NCBI GenBank assembly: GCA_016234155.1 | Contig: JACRGZ010000039.1 | Span: 1 to 7,412, forward strand | Source of the DNA: Nitrospirota bacterium | GTDB lineage: Bacteria > Nitrospirota > 9FT-COMBO-42-15 > HDB-SIOI813 | Length of the DNA: 7,412 nucleotides | Reading direction: 5' to 3' | Shown here: positions 1 through 6,556 of the stretch, in pieces | Layout of the letters: each line of letters starts with the position of its first letter | How positions within the stretch are numbered: the first letter of the stretch is position 1 | Notes under the pieces: model-generated | What the model saw: the letters and a program-made list of their open reading frames with translations, nothing else | What the model was told of the DNA's origin: nothing | Databases searched by the model: none | Made by a program: the position numbers and the translations under genes

Positions 1-265
1 GGGTCAAGGGGTCAAGGATTCAAGGGGTCAGGTGAAATTCTTCAGTACAACTATTCACCTGAAAATACCTCTTTCAAATCCCACCTTACCCCATAATCCC
101 CCTAAATCCCCCTTTAAAAAAGGGGGACTTTTACCCCCCTTTTCTAAAGGGGCTGGGTTCCCGTTGCTGCGAAGCATTGCAACGGGAAGGGGGGGATTAT
201 TTTCATTCTCCTTTGTGCCCCGATAGGGGCATGAGTGTTCACTTGAATCCTTGACCCCTCGACCC
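1..265. repeat. MITE-like element with 24-bp terminal inverted repeats and nested hairpins
   Basis: Bases 1-24 and 242-265 are inverted repeats that match at 23 of 24 positions; the core is GGGGTCAAGGATTCAAG (8-24) against CTTGAATCCTTGACCCC (242-258). The left end may continue outside the window. Nested inside is a second perfect 10-bp inverted repeat, ATAATCCCCC (93-102) with GGGGGATTAT (191-200). Between these lie three hairpins: CCCCCTTT/AAAGGGGG (108-126), a CCCC/GGGG stem (about 136-152) and TTCCCGTTGC/GCAACGGGAA (158-188). A fourth, GCCCC/GGGGC, is at 217-230. No convincing gene lies in 1-333; the short open frames here only translate the repeat. A small non-autonomous mobile element or a repeat-on-repeat insertion is the likely nature. 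No target duplication can be judged because the left flank is missing. Confidence 0.75.
93..200. repeat. Inner C-rich/G-rich palindromic repeat nested in the 1-265 element
   Basis: A perfect 10-bp inverted repeat (93-102 and 191-200) bounds a 108-bp block made almost entirely of hairpins. This ATAATCCCCC...GGGGGATTAT type of repeat is dispersed in many bacterial genomes, so it is probably an independent repeat unit that sits inside the outer one. Transcribed in either direction it would fold into three consecutive stem-loops. It lies in the leader region of the downstream zinc-ribbon/RDD gene and could affect its transcription or mRNA stability, but that is inference. Confidence 0.6.
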
Positions 266-333
266 CTTTTTAAAATACTTCTTTTATTCCCCCTTCCCAT
301 TCTCTATTCGTAGTGATAGAATAACACCTCAAT

Positions 334-873
334 ATGCGCTGTCCAAGGTGTGGTTATACAACGGCATACGAATTTGAGGCATGTCCGCAGTGTGAGACTA
401 ACTTAGAGTCTTTAAAGATTTTTGATATGCTTACTGCCTCAAAAGGCGGTTTCTGGATACGGCTTGCAGCCTTTGTTGTAGACAATATAATTATATTTTT
501 TGCCACGGGATTTTTTGCCTTCGTTGCCGGCCTTGCAACAGGGCTTGGGGGGTTGACATCTGATGTGCCTGCGGAGGATGTCGAATATCTTGCTACGGTC
601 TTTGGCTTCTTTATCGGGATACTGATAGGACCTTTCTTCTTTACTTTCTTTACCGGATGGGATGGGCAGACACCCGGGAAGAGGCTTTTGGGACTTCGTG
701 TAGTAAGGACAACAGGGGAACCTGTAGGATATGGGAGGGCGCTTTTACGATATATAGGATATTTTATATCGTTCTTTTTTTTAGGCCTTGGATTTGTTAT
801 GATAGCAGTTGACAGGAATAAGCGGGGACTGCATGATATGATTGCTGGGACGTGTGTGATTAAGGTTGAGTAG
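334..873 (+). CDS. RDD-family membrane protein with N-terminal zinc ribbon
   Basis: A 179-residue protein. It opens with a small zinc ribbon, MRCPRCG (C3, C6) and ACPQC (C17, C20), followed by an RDD domain from about residue 38. The family's conserved residues are visible: R43 and D50 in FWIRLAAFVVDN, DGQTPGKRLLGLRVV in the middle loop, and DRNKRGLHDMIAGT (D160-T173) at the end. Three hydrophobic segments (about 44-70, 90-110 and 137-159) suggest an inner-membrane protein with the ribbon in the cytoplasm. The RDD family has no well-settled function; some members are reported to take part in ion transport, so no specific role is assigned. The start is the first ATG before the ribbon; no good ribosome site precedes it. 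Its stop codon touches the glgB start, so the two are probably co-transcribed and translationally coupled. Confidence 0.88.
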   Translation: MRCPRCGYTTAYEFEACPQCETNLESLKIFDMLTASKGGFWIRLAAFVVDNIIIFFATGFFAFVAGLATGLGGLTSDVPAEDVEYLATVFGFFIGILIGPFFFTFFTGWDGQTPGKRLLGLRVVRTTGEPVGYGRALLRYIGYFISFFFLGLGFVMIAVDRNKRGLHDMIAGTCVIKVE

Positions 874-3078
874 ATGGAAACAACATACATGAACAAAGAC
901 ATGGAATATATACTCCGTGCGGAGCATCACGATCCATTCTCGTATCTCGGGATGCATCCGGTAGATATAAATGGTAGAAATGCCATTGTAGTACGCGCCT
1001 TTATACCGGAAGCAAGAGAGGTTACTGTCATAGATACTGAGAATCCGGACGTTACCTATCAAATGTGGAGGGCCCATCACGAAGGGCTGTTTGAGGCCAT
1101 GATAAGCGACAGGGAGAAGGTCTTCCCGTATAAGTTAAGGATTCTTGAGTCATCCGGGAATATCAAAGATGTCTTTGACCCGTATTCATTCCTCCCGCTC
1201 ATGAGCAGTTATGACCTCCACCTCTTTGCTGAGGGGAAAAACTACTTCATATATCATAGAATGGGCGCCCATACCTTAACAGTCAACTATATCAGCGGGG
1301 TCTATTTTACAGTCTGGGCTCCCAATGCCGTCCGTGTCAGCGTTGTGGGTGATTTTAACCGGTGGGATGGTAGAAGACATCCGATGCGGGTTTTAGGGGG
1401 ATCGGGTGTGTGGGAGCTCTTTATCCCGGGACTGCCTGAAGGTGAAGTGTACAAATATGAGATAAATACCATGGAAGGTCATATCCTCTTGAAGAGTGAT
1501 CCTTATGGTTACCTGGGTGAAGTGAGGCCGCAGAGCGCCTCTGTTGTACACAATATAGACCGCTATGACTGGGGTGATTCAGAATGGATGTCTGAGCGTC
1601 AGAATAAGGATCTTCACCGGTCACCTGTCTCAATATACGAAGTCCACCTGGGGTCATGGCGCAGAAGGACTGAGGAGGGGAATCGCTTCCTTACATACAG
1701 AGAGCTTGCCCACGAGCTGGCAGCCTATGTCAGGGATATGGGCTTTACCCATATAGAGTTTCTCCCTGTCGCAGAACACCCCTTTGATGGTTCATGGGGT
1801 TATCAGGTGACGGGATACTTTGCCCCTACAAGCCGCTATGGAAAACCTGAAGACTTTATGTACCTTGTAGACCACTGTCATCAAAACGGTATAGGGGTGA
1901 TACTCGACTGGGTCCCCGGTCATTTTCCAAAAGATGCCCACGGTCTTCCATGGTTCGACGGCACGGCCCTGTATGAACACCTTGATCCGAGGGTAGGAGA
2001 ACACAAAGAGTGGGGAACACTTATCTTTAACTATGGCCGGAATGAGGTCAGGAATTTTCTTATTTCAAATGCACTCTTCTGGTTTGAAAAATACCATATA
2101 GACGGCGTACGTGTAGATGCCGTTGCCTCTATGCTCTACCAGGATTATTCACGGAACGAGGGTGAATGGGTACCTAACAGGTATGGCGGCAGGGAGAATC
2201 TTGAGGCCATAGATTTTATAAGGGAATTTAACGAGGTGGTCTACAAATACTATCCGGGTATTATGACTGTAGCAGAAGAGTCTACCGCATGGCCGCAGGT
2301 GTCAAGGCCGACATACTTAGGGGGCCTTGGCTTTGGCTTTAAATGGAATATGGGCTGGATGCATGATACCTTAGAGTATATTTCAAAAGATCCGATTCAC
2401 AGGAAGTATCACCAGGGCAGCCTTACATTCTCCCTGCTGTACGCCTTCCATGAGAATTTTATCCTCCCCTTATCACACGATGAGGTGGTGCACGGCAAGA
2501 GGGCGCTTCTTGACAAGATGCCGGGAGACTTCTGGCAGAGGTTCTCAAACCTGAGGGCGCTCTACGGGTTTATGTTCGGACATCCCGGGAAAAAACTCCT
2601 CTTTATGGGAGGGGAGATAGGGCAGTGGGTGGAGTGGAATTTTGATACGAGCTTGGATTGGCACCTTCTCCAGTATGAGCCTCATCAGAAACTGCAGAGA
2701 TTTGTCAAAGACCTGAACCGCCTCTACAGGAGCGAGCCGTCGCTTTACGAAATAGACTTTGAATATAACGGTTTTGAATGGATTGACTTCCACGATTCAG
2801 ATAATAGCGTCCTGAGCTTTTTGAGGAGAGGGAAAAACCCTGATGATATCCTTGTCTTTGTATGTAATTTTACACCTGTGGTTCGTGAGTTATACAAAAT
2901 AGGAGTACCTAAGCCAGGATACTATAGAGAGATGCTAAACAGTGATGCCGAGATATACGGGGGTGGCAATATGGGAAACTCTGGAGGGGTCTGTGCTGCA
3001 CCCATTCCATGGCAATATAGGCCGTATTTGATAGAGATTACATTGCCGCCACTCAGTGTGCTCGTGTTTAAGCCATAG
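874..3078 (+). CDS. glgB: 1,4-alpha-glucan branching enzyme
   Basis: A 734-residue GH13 branching enzyme of full family length. It cuts alpha-1,4 chains and re-attaches them through alpha-1,6 bonds during glycogen synthesis in the cytoplasm. Domains in order are an N-terminal N1 module (about 8-110), a CBM48-like module (about 140-225, with YFTVWAPNA and VVGDFNRWDG), a catalytic barrel (about 250-630) and a C-terminal beta domain. All catalytic motifs are present: DWVPGHF (D345-H350), GVRVDA with nucleophile D415, VAEEST with acid/base E468, and LSHDEVVHGK with D536. Each sits 10 residues after its Escherichia coli GlgB counterpart, which argues for a correct reading frame and near-correct start. 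The ATG at 874 directly follows the upstream TAG; AAGG at about 863 is a plausible ribosome site. ATGs at 889 and 901 are alternatives. No other glycogen gene is in the window. Confidence 0.97.
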   Translation: METTYMNKDMEYILRAEHHDPFSYLGMHPVDINGRNAIVVRAFIPEAREVTVIDTENPDVTYQMWRAHHEGLFEAMISDREKVFPYKLRILESSGNIKDVFDPYSFLPLMSSYDLHLFAEGKNYFIYHRMGAHTLTVNYISGVYFTVWAPNAVRVSVVGDFNRWDGRRHPMRVLGGSGVWELFIPGLPEGEVYKYEINTMEGHILLKSDPYGYLGEVRPQSASVVHNIDRYDWGDSEWMSERQNKDLHRSPVSIYEVHLGSWRRRTEEGNRFLTYRELAHELAAYVRDMGFTHIEFLPVAEHPFDGSWGYQVTGYFAPTSRYGKPEDFMYLVDHCHQNGIGVILDWVPGHFPKDAHGLPWFDGTALYEHLDPRVGEHKEWGTLIFNYGRNEVRNFLISNALFWFEKYHIDGVRVDAVASMLYQDYSRNEGEWVPNRYGGRENLEAIDFIREFNEVVYKYYPGIMTVAEESTAWPQVSRPTYLGGLGFGFKWNMGWMHDTLEYISKDPIHRKYHQGSLTFSLLYAFHENFILPLSHDEVVHGKRALLDKMPGDFWQRFSNLRALYGFMFGHPGKKLLFMGGEIGQWVEWNFDTSLDWHLLQYEPHQKLQRFVKDLNRLYRSEPSLYEIDFEYNGFEWIDFHDSDNSVLSFLRRGKNPDDILVFVCNFTPVVRELYKIGVPKPGYYREMLNSDAEIYGGGNMGNSGGVCAAPIPWQYRPYLIEITLPPLSVLVFKP

Positions 3079-3096
3079 GGGGGATTATTTCTGTGC

Positions 3097-4986
3097 CTAC
3101 AGCTCTTTCTTGCAGTACGGGCATATCGTCCATTCAGCCTGGAGCGGTTTGTTGCAGGAAGGACAGCTCGCCTGCACCTCATACTTACAGTAGGGGCATA
3201 CAACAAAATCCAGGTGCAGCGGCTTTTCACACTGCGGGCAGAGTATACGGATATCCTCCTCTACCTCTATTACCCTCAGCATTTCCTCAATAGTCGTGAT
3301 ACCGGTCTTAACCTTGTTTATTCCGTCATCACCCATATTGGGTATGCTCTGGCCCTGTGCGAGCAGCCGGATCTGCTCTTCCGTGCCGCCGGAGGATATG
3401 ATTTCCCTGATCTTTGACCTGAACGGGAGAACCTCAAAGATACCTGTACGCCCGTAGAATCCTGTAAACCTGCAGTAGTTGCACCCCTCGCCATGATAAA
3501 AATTAAGTTTGTCAAAAGAGGCTAAATTAATGTTTAATCTTTTTAGACTATCCTCGGCAACATGGGTTTTTACCTTGCATTTCGGGCATATCTGGCGTAC
3601 AAGCCGCTGGGCAACTATGCCTATTACTGAAGATGCTATCATATATCTCGGAACTCCCATGTCTATAAGGCGTGTAATCGTTGATATGGCATCGTTTGTA
3701 TGGAGCGTGCTTATCACAAGATGCCCTGTCATGGCTGCCCTGAAGGCGATCTCGGCGGTCTCAAGGTCGCGTATCTCTCCTACGAGTATGACATTAGGGT
3801 CCTGCCTCAGGATTGAGCGCAGACAGTTTGCGAATGTCAGGCCTATCTCAGGCTTTACCTGTATCTGGTTTATCCCCTCGATATTGTACTCAATAGGGTC
3901 CTCTACTGTCATGACATTGATCTCTGAGGAACGGAGTCTGTTTATGATAGCATAAAGTGTCGTCGTCTTACCGCTTCCGGTGGGACCTGTTACGAGGATG
4001 ATTCCCTTTCTTTTCTGGGACAGATGTACGATCTGCTGTAACTCTTTCTTGGATAAGCCGAGTTCTTCCATGTCAGTTGCCACAGCAGACTGGTCTAATA
4101 TCCTGATTACTACCTTCTCACCGAGATAAGCAGGGATAGTAGATATCCTGAGGTCAATATCCCTGTTTTCTAATTTTACCCTGATTGCCCCATCCTGAGG
4201 GAGACGCCGCTCTGCTATATCGAGTGATGAGAGTATCTTTATCCTTGAAACAAGCGCCCCCTGAACCCATTTGGGAAGTCTCATATCTTCCCTGAGCACC
4301 CCATCTGTCCTCAATCTTACAGATAAGTTAGTCTTAAGAGACTCAATATGTATATCACTCGAACGCTCCTTGATGGCCTTCAACAGGATAAGATTGACGA
4401 GCTTTACTATCGGGGCCATCTGGCTCTTTTTCTCAAGATAGTCTGCCGGTGTTACCGCGGCTGCAGAGATAGTGGGGATAATCTCAATGCTTGTCTCCTT
4501 CAGCATATCAGGTGTCTCAGCGAGGATGCCCTCCACGGAATCATCGAGCCTGTAGTGCTGGTCAATGGCATCGAGTATCTCCTTTTTAGTAGAGATGAGG
4601 GGTTTGACCTCAAGGCCGCTGTGGAAGGCGATATCTTTGATAGACTCATAGTCGAGCGGGTCTACCATTGCCACTGTAAGATATTTTCTGTCAAAATTGA
4701 TTGGTATACAGAGGTATTTTTTTGCGAGGGCCTCAGGGATGAGTGATACGGCCTCAGGTTCAATAGGGGTGGTGTCAAGTGATATATACTGGATGCCCAG
4801 TTGAGTGGCCAGCACCTTTGCTATGTCAAATTCTGTAGTGACCCTTAGATTTATAAGGGTCTCACCCATGCGCTTTCCTGTCCGCTTCTGCTCTTCGAGC
4901 GCCCGCTTTAGATCAGCCTCTGTAATAAGGCCTGCATGACAGAGGAGATCTCCAAGGCGCTTTTTCATAATAGCAGGTTGACTCAT
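3097..4986 (-). CDS. GspE/PilB/MshE-family secretion or pilus ATPase with MshEN domain and C-terminal double zinc ribbon
   Basis: A 629-residue hexameric ATPase that would power type II secretion or type IV pilus assembly from the cytoplasmic side of the inner membrane. The N-terminus has two 24-residue MshEN motifs, RLGDLL...EEQ (10-33) and RMGETL...ATQ (39-62), separated by five residues as in c-di-GMP-binding MshE. The ATPase core has Walker A GPTGSGKT (K340), Asp box VEDPIEY (E362), Walker B VGEIRD (E404), His box STLHTND (H429), and the family's zinc cysteines C467, C470, C502 and C505. After the usual end comes an extra tail (about 580-629) with four CPxC pairs (C583/586, C597/600, C608/611, C622/625), a double zinc ribbon. 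The start chosen is ATG at 4986, preceded by AAGAG (4996-5000). A TTG at 5013 would add nine residues read from a repeat. No other pilus gene is nearby, so GspE, PilB and MshE cannot be told apart. Confidence 0.93.
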   Translation of the reverse strand: MSQPAIMKKRLGDLLCHAGLITEADLKRALEEQKRTGKRMGETLINLRVTTEFDIAKVLATQLGIQYISLDTTPIEPEAVSLIPEALAKKYLCIPINFDRKYLTVAMVDPLDYESIKDIAFHSGLEVKPLISTKKEILDAIDQHYRLDDSVEGILAETPDMLKETSIEIIPTISAAAVTPADYLEKKSQMAPIVKLVNLILLKAIKERSSDIHIESLKTNLSVRLRTDGVLREDMRLPKWVQGALVSRIKILSSLDIAERRLPQDGAIRVKLENRDIDLRISTIPAYLGEKVVIRILDQSAVATDMEELGLSKKELQQIVHLSQKRKGIILVTGPTGSGKTTTLYAIINRLRSSEINVMTVEDPIEYNIEGINQIQVKPEIGLTFANCLRSILRQDPNVILVGEIRDLETAEIAFRAAMTGHLVISTLHTNDAISTITRLIDMGVPRYMIASSVIGIVAQRLVRQICPKCKVKTHVAEDSLKRLNINLASFDKLNFYHGEGCNYCRFTGFYGRTGIFEVLPFRSKIREIISSGGTEEQIRLLAQGQSIPNMGDDGINKVKTGITTIEEMLRVIEVEEDIRILCPQCEKPLHLDFVVCPYCKYEVQASCPSCNKPLQAEWTICPYCKKEL

Positions 4987-4995
4987 ATTATATTT

Positions 4996-5000
4996 CTCTT
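4996..5000 (-). promoter_or_regulatory. Ribosome binding site deciding the ATPase start
   Basis: AAGAG on the minus strand lies nine bases before the ATG at 4986 and just outside the repeat element that begins at 5001. It favours the ATG (protein starting MSQPAIMKKRLGDLL) over the in-frame TTG at 5013, which lies inside the repeat. Confidence 0.5.
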
Positions 5001-5150
5001 GAGGCTCTTGCAAAAGTATAAAAATGCTGTCATTCCCGCATGGTTTTAGCGGGAATATAGTGTTTTATTACAGAAAATCATATCCCTCCCCGAGTGTTTC
5101 TATCGGGGATAGAAGATTTCGGGGATGACACAGACTTTTGCAAGAACCTC
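5001..5150. repeat. 150-bp inverted-repeat element (MITE-like) between the EndoQ-like and ATPase genes
   Basis: The 17-bp ends GAGGCTCTTGCAAAAGT (5001-5017) and ACTTTTGCAAGAACCTC (5134-5150) are inverted repeats with one mismatch. A second inverted pair is nested inside: TGTCATTCCCGC (5028-5039) against CGGGGATGACA (5120-5130). Two hairpins fill the middle: TTCCCGC/GCGGGAA (5033-5055) and TCCCCGA/TCGGGGA (5087-5109). TGTCATTCCCGC-type palindromes are dispersed repeats in many bacterial genomes. The element covers the last 26 codons and the stop of the EndoQ-like gene and ends 14 bp before the ATPase start. Flanks TCTCTT (left) and TCTTTT (right) are similar but not a clean target duplication. 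Confidence 0.8.
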
Positions 5151-6405
5151 TCTTTTCTGTCTTATCAAATATCTTTATTGTCCCATACTCACCATCATAA
5201 CCGGGGGCTATACTTACCTTCCCTTCTCTTACACGATGAACAGCCGTTCCTAAAAGCGGGGAGCCCACCTCCCCGATCTCTTTAGTAGAAATATTAAGGA
5301 GTATAGAAATCTCATCTCCCAAGGTGGCAGTAAGCATATTATACTTCTTTTCCACCAGCCTGGTGTTTACCCCTACATCATAGACCTCTGCTATTATTTC
5401 TTCAAGGGGTATAACTCTTCTGTAGGGAACGGCATTGGGAGGCGCTATATCCTCGCTCCTGTCTGCCAGACTATCTACGCGGTGCAGCACACCGACGGTC
5501 ACCTTATCCCCGCATTTAAGACAGAGGCCGTTGTTTTGCCTTGTATCAAATGGATGCATCCTTTGCTTACAGGGCCTGTGACCGTCATAATGATACTTGC
5601 CTTCCTCAGGGAAAAACTCTATGGTGCTGATAAACCTTGTCTTCTCTCTTCCTTTTATTGAATCACGAATGCCTTTATAGGATAACTCCGTATCGAATAT
5701 GTTGGCCTCACGGGCGAGTTTCCTTGGTGAGTGTGCATCGGAATTTGAGATGAGCGAAATTCTATCGAGCTTAGATAGTCTCCAGTTCATGGGAGGGTCA
5801 GATGAGAGTCCGGTCTCAATGGCATGGACATAAGGTGTGAACTCTTCAAAACATTCTTCAATTGAGTCAAATCCCGAATTCGAACCGAAGATGGAAAAGT
5901 GTGGTGTCCAGGCATGGGCAGGGATCAACAGGACATCAGGTGAGGCATCAAGGACAATCTTCATTAAAGCCTTGCTGTCAAGCCCCAATATCGGTCTCCC
6001 GTCTGCCTTAAGATTCCCGATCTTCGCGAGCGCTGTATTAATCCTCTGTGCGGCAGCAAACGCAGGCGCCAGTAATAAATGGTGTACCTTCCTGGTTCTT
6101 CCGTTCTTACTGTATATACAGCTTACCTCTGCGGACAACACAAAACGGATATTTTTTCGGCAAGTTCCGGGGACATCATTATCTCCTTTTACCCTGTATT
6201 CAGGTTTAAGCCTGTAGAGGCCCTCTTCAGCCTCTTCCAACCTCTCCTGCAACCTGGAAAACCATCGCGGATGTGTGAAGTCACCGGTGCCAACCACTGT
6301 GAGCCCCTTTATCTGGGCCCACCTGTTCAGGCTCTCAAGTTCCATATTCTTGCTTGTTGCCCTTGAGAATGGCGAGTGTATGTGCAGGTCAGCTATAAAA
6401 CGCAT
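5068..6405 (-). CDS. EndoQ-like PHP-family endonuclease (deaminated-base repair)
   Basis: A 445-residue protein of the PHP superfamily, closest in appearance to endonuclease Q (TIGR00375-type). EndoQ nicks DNA 5' to deaminated or otherwise damaged bases such as deoxyuridine and deoxyinosine. The PHP metal motifs are visible: DLHIHS (H8, H10), GTGDFTHP (D42, H45) and SNSDAHSP (D223, H225). A characteristic zinc finger follows: HRPCKQRMHP (C279) and CLKCGD (C295, C298), then the conserved VLHRVDSLADR. The core ends at about residue 418 (GYDGEYGTIKIFDKTEK), close to the roughly 420-residue length of characterised EndoQ. The last 26 residues, from G420, are read from the repeat at 5001-5150 and are probably not ancestral. 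The ATG at 6405 has a good ribosome site, AAGGGAG (6414-6420). It may be co-transcribed with the downstream ATPase, but nothing links their functions. Family call is firm; exact substrate is inferred. Confidence 0.88.
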   Translation of the reverse strand: MRFIADLHIHSPFSRATSKNMELESLNRWAQIKGLTVVGTGDFTHPRWFSRLQERLEEAEEGLYRLKPEYRVKGDNDVPGTCRKNIRFVLSAEVSCIYSKNGRTRKVHHLLLAPAFAAAQRINTALAKIGNLKADGRPILGLDSKALMKIVLDASPDVLLIPAHAWTPHFSIFGSNSGFDSIEECFEEFTPYVHAIETGLSSDPPMNWRLSKLDRISLISNSDAHSPRKLAREANIFDTELSYKGIRDSIKGREKTRFISTIEFFPEEGKYHYDGHRPCKQRMHPFDTRQNNGLCLKCGDKVTVGVLHRVDSLADRSEDIAPPNAVPYRRVIPLEEIIAEVYDVGVNTRLVEKKYNMLTATLGDEISILLNISTKEIGEVGSPLLGTAVHRVREGKVSIAPGYDGEYGTIKIFDKTEKRGSCKSLCHPRNLLSPIETLGEGYDFL

Positions 6406-6413
6406 AGCCTTTG

Positions 6414-6420
6414 CTCCCTT
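6414..6420 (-). promoter_or_regulatory. Ribosome binding site of the EndoQ-like gene
   Basis: AAGGGAG on the minus strand lies eight bases before the ATG at 6405. This is a strong Shine-Dalgarno match and fixes the start at MRFIADLHIHS. Confidence 0.65.
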
Positions 6421-6433
6421 GGGCCGAAAACCC

Positions 6434-6463
6434 TTGCACTCTTTTGTTAGTACATGCTACTAT
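6434..6463 (+). promoter_or_regulatory. Putative sigma-70 promoter for tRNA-Val
   Basis: TTGCAC (6434-6439) and TACTAT (6458-6463) are separated by 18 bases. They would place the transcription start near 6470, about a dozen bases before the mature tRNA. The match is moderate and is supported mainly by its position in the 76-base divergent gap between the EndoQ-like gene and the tRNA. Confidence 0.4.
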
Positions 6464-6481
6464 TACAACACATTTGGAAAC

Positions 6482-6556
6482 AGGCGCGTAGCTCAGGGGG
6501 AGAGCGCTTCCTTGACACGGAAGAGGTCGGGGGTTCAAGACCCCCCGCGCCTACCA
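6482..6556 (+). tRNA. tRNA-Val (anticodon GAC)
   Basis: A complete 75-nt cloverleaf. The acceptor strands AGGCGCG and CGCGCCT pair fully. The D arm is GCTC/GAGC with a short AGGGGGA loop. The anticodon arm is CTTCC-TTGACAC-GGAAG, giving anticodon GAC, which reads GUC/GUU valine codons. The variable loop is AGGTC, and the T arm is GGGGG-TTCAAGA-CCCCC. Discriminator A and CCA are encoded in the DNA. It is intact even though a broken integrase begins directly after it, as expected for a tRNA gene used as an integration site. Confidence 0.97.

Noticed and set aside
251..276. Promoter TTGACC-TAAAAT at the right end of the first element driving the RDD gene
   Set aside because: The 14-base spacer is too short for a normal sigma-70 promoter, and TTGACC is part of the repeat arm.
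32..300. Short open frames on both strands in the first 300 bases
   Set aside because: They translate hairpins and repeat arms, with low-complexity proline/glycine/lysine runs and no recognisable domain.
354..902. 182-residue minus-strand frame opposite the RDD gene
   Set aside because: The plus strand has a zinc ribbon and clear RDD motifs; the antisense product resembles nothing.
3079..3096. Terminator between the convergent glgB and ATPase genes
   Set aside because: The 18-base gap has a G-run but no stem-loop or T-run on either strand.
3509..3955. 148-residue plus-strand frame opposite the ATPase
   Set aside because: It lies entirely antisense to the conserved Walker and Asp-box region and has no domain or ribosome site of its own.
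4348..4746. 132-residue plus-strand frame opposite the ATPase N-terminal half
   Set aside because: It is a shadow of a well-supported gene on the other strand.
4987..5013. TTG start at 5013 adding nine residues (MQEPQEKYN) to the ATPase
   Set aside because: These codons lie partly in the inverted-repeat element. The ATG at 4986 has its own AAGAG site and gives the family's usual N-terminus.
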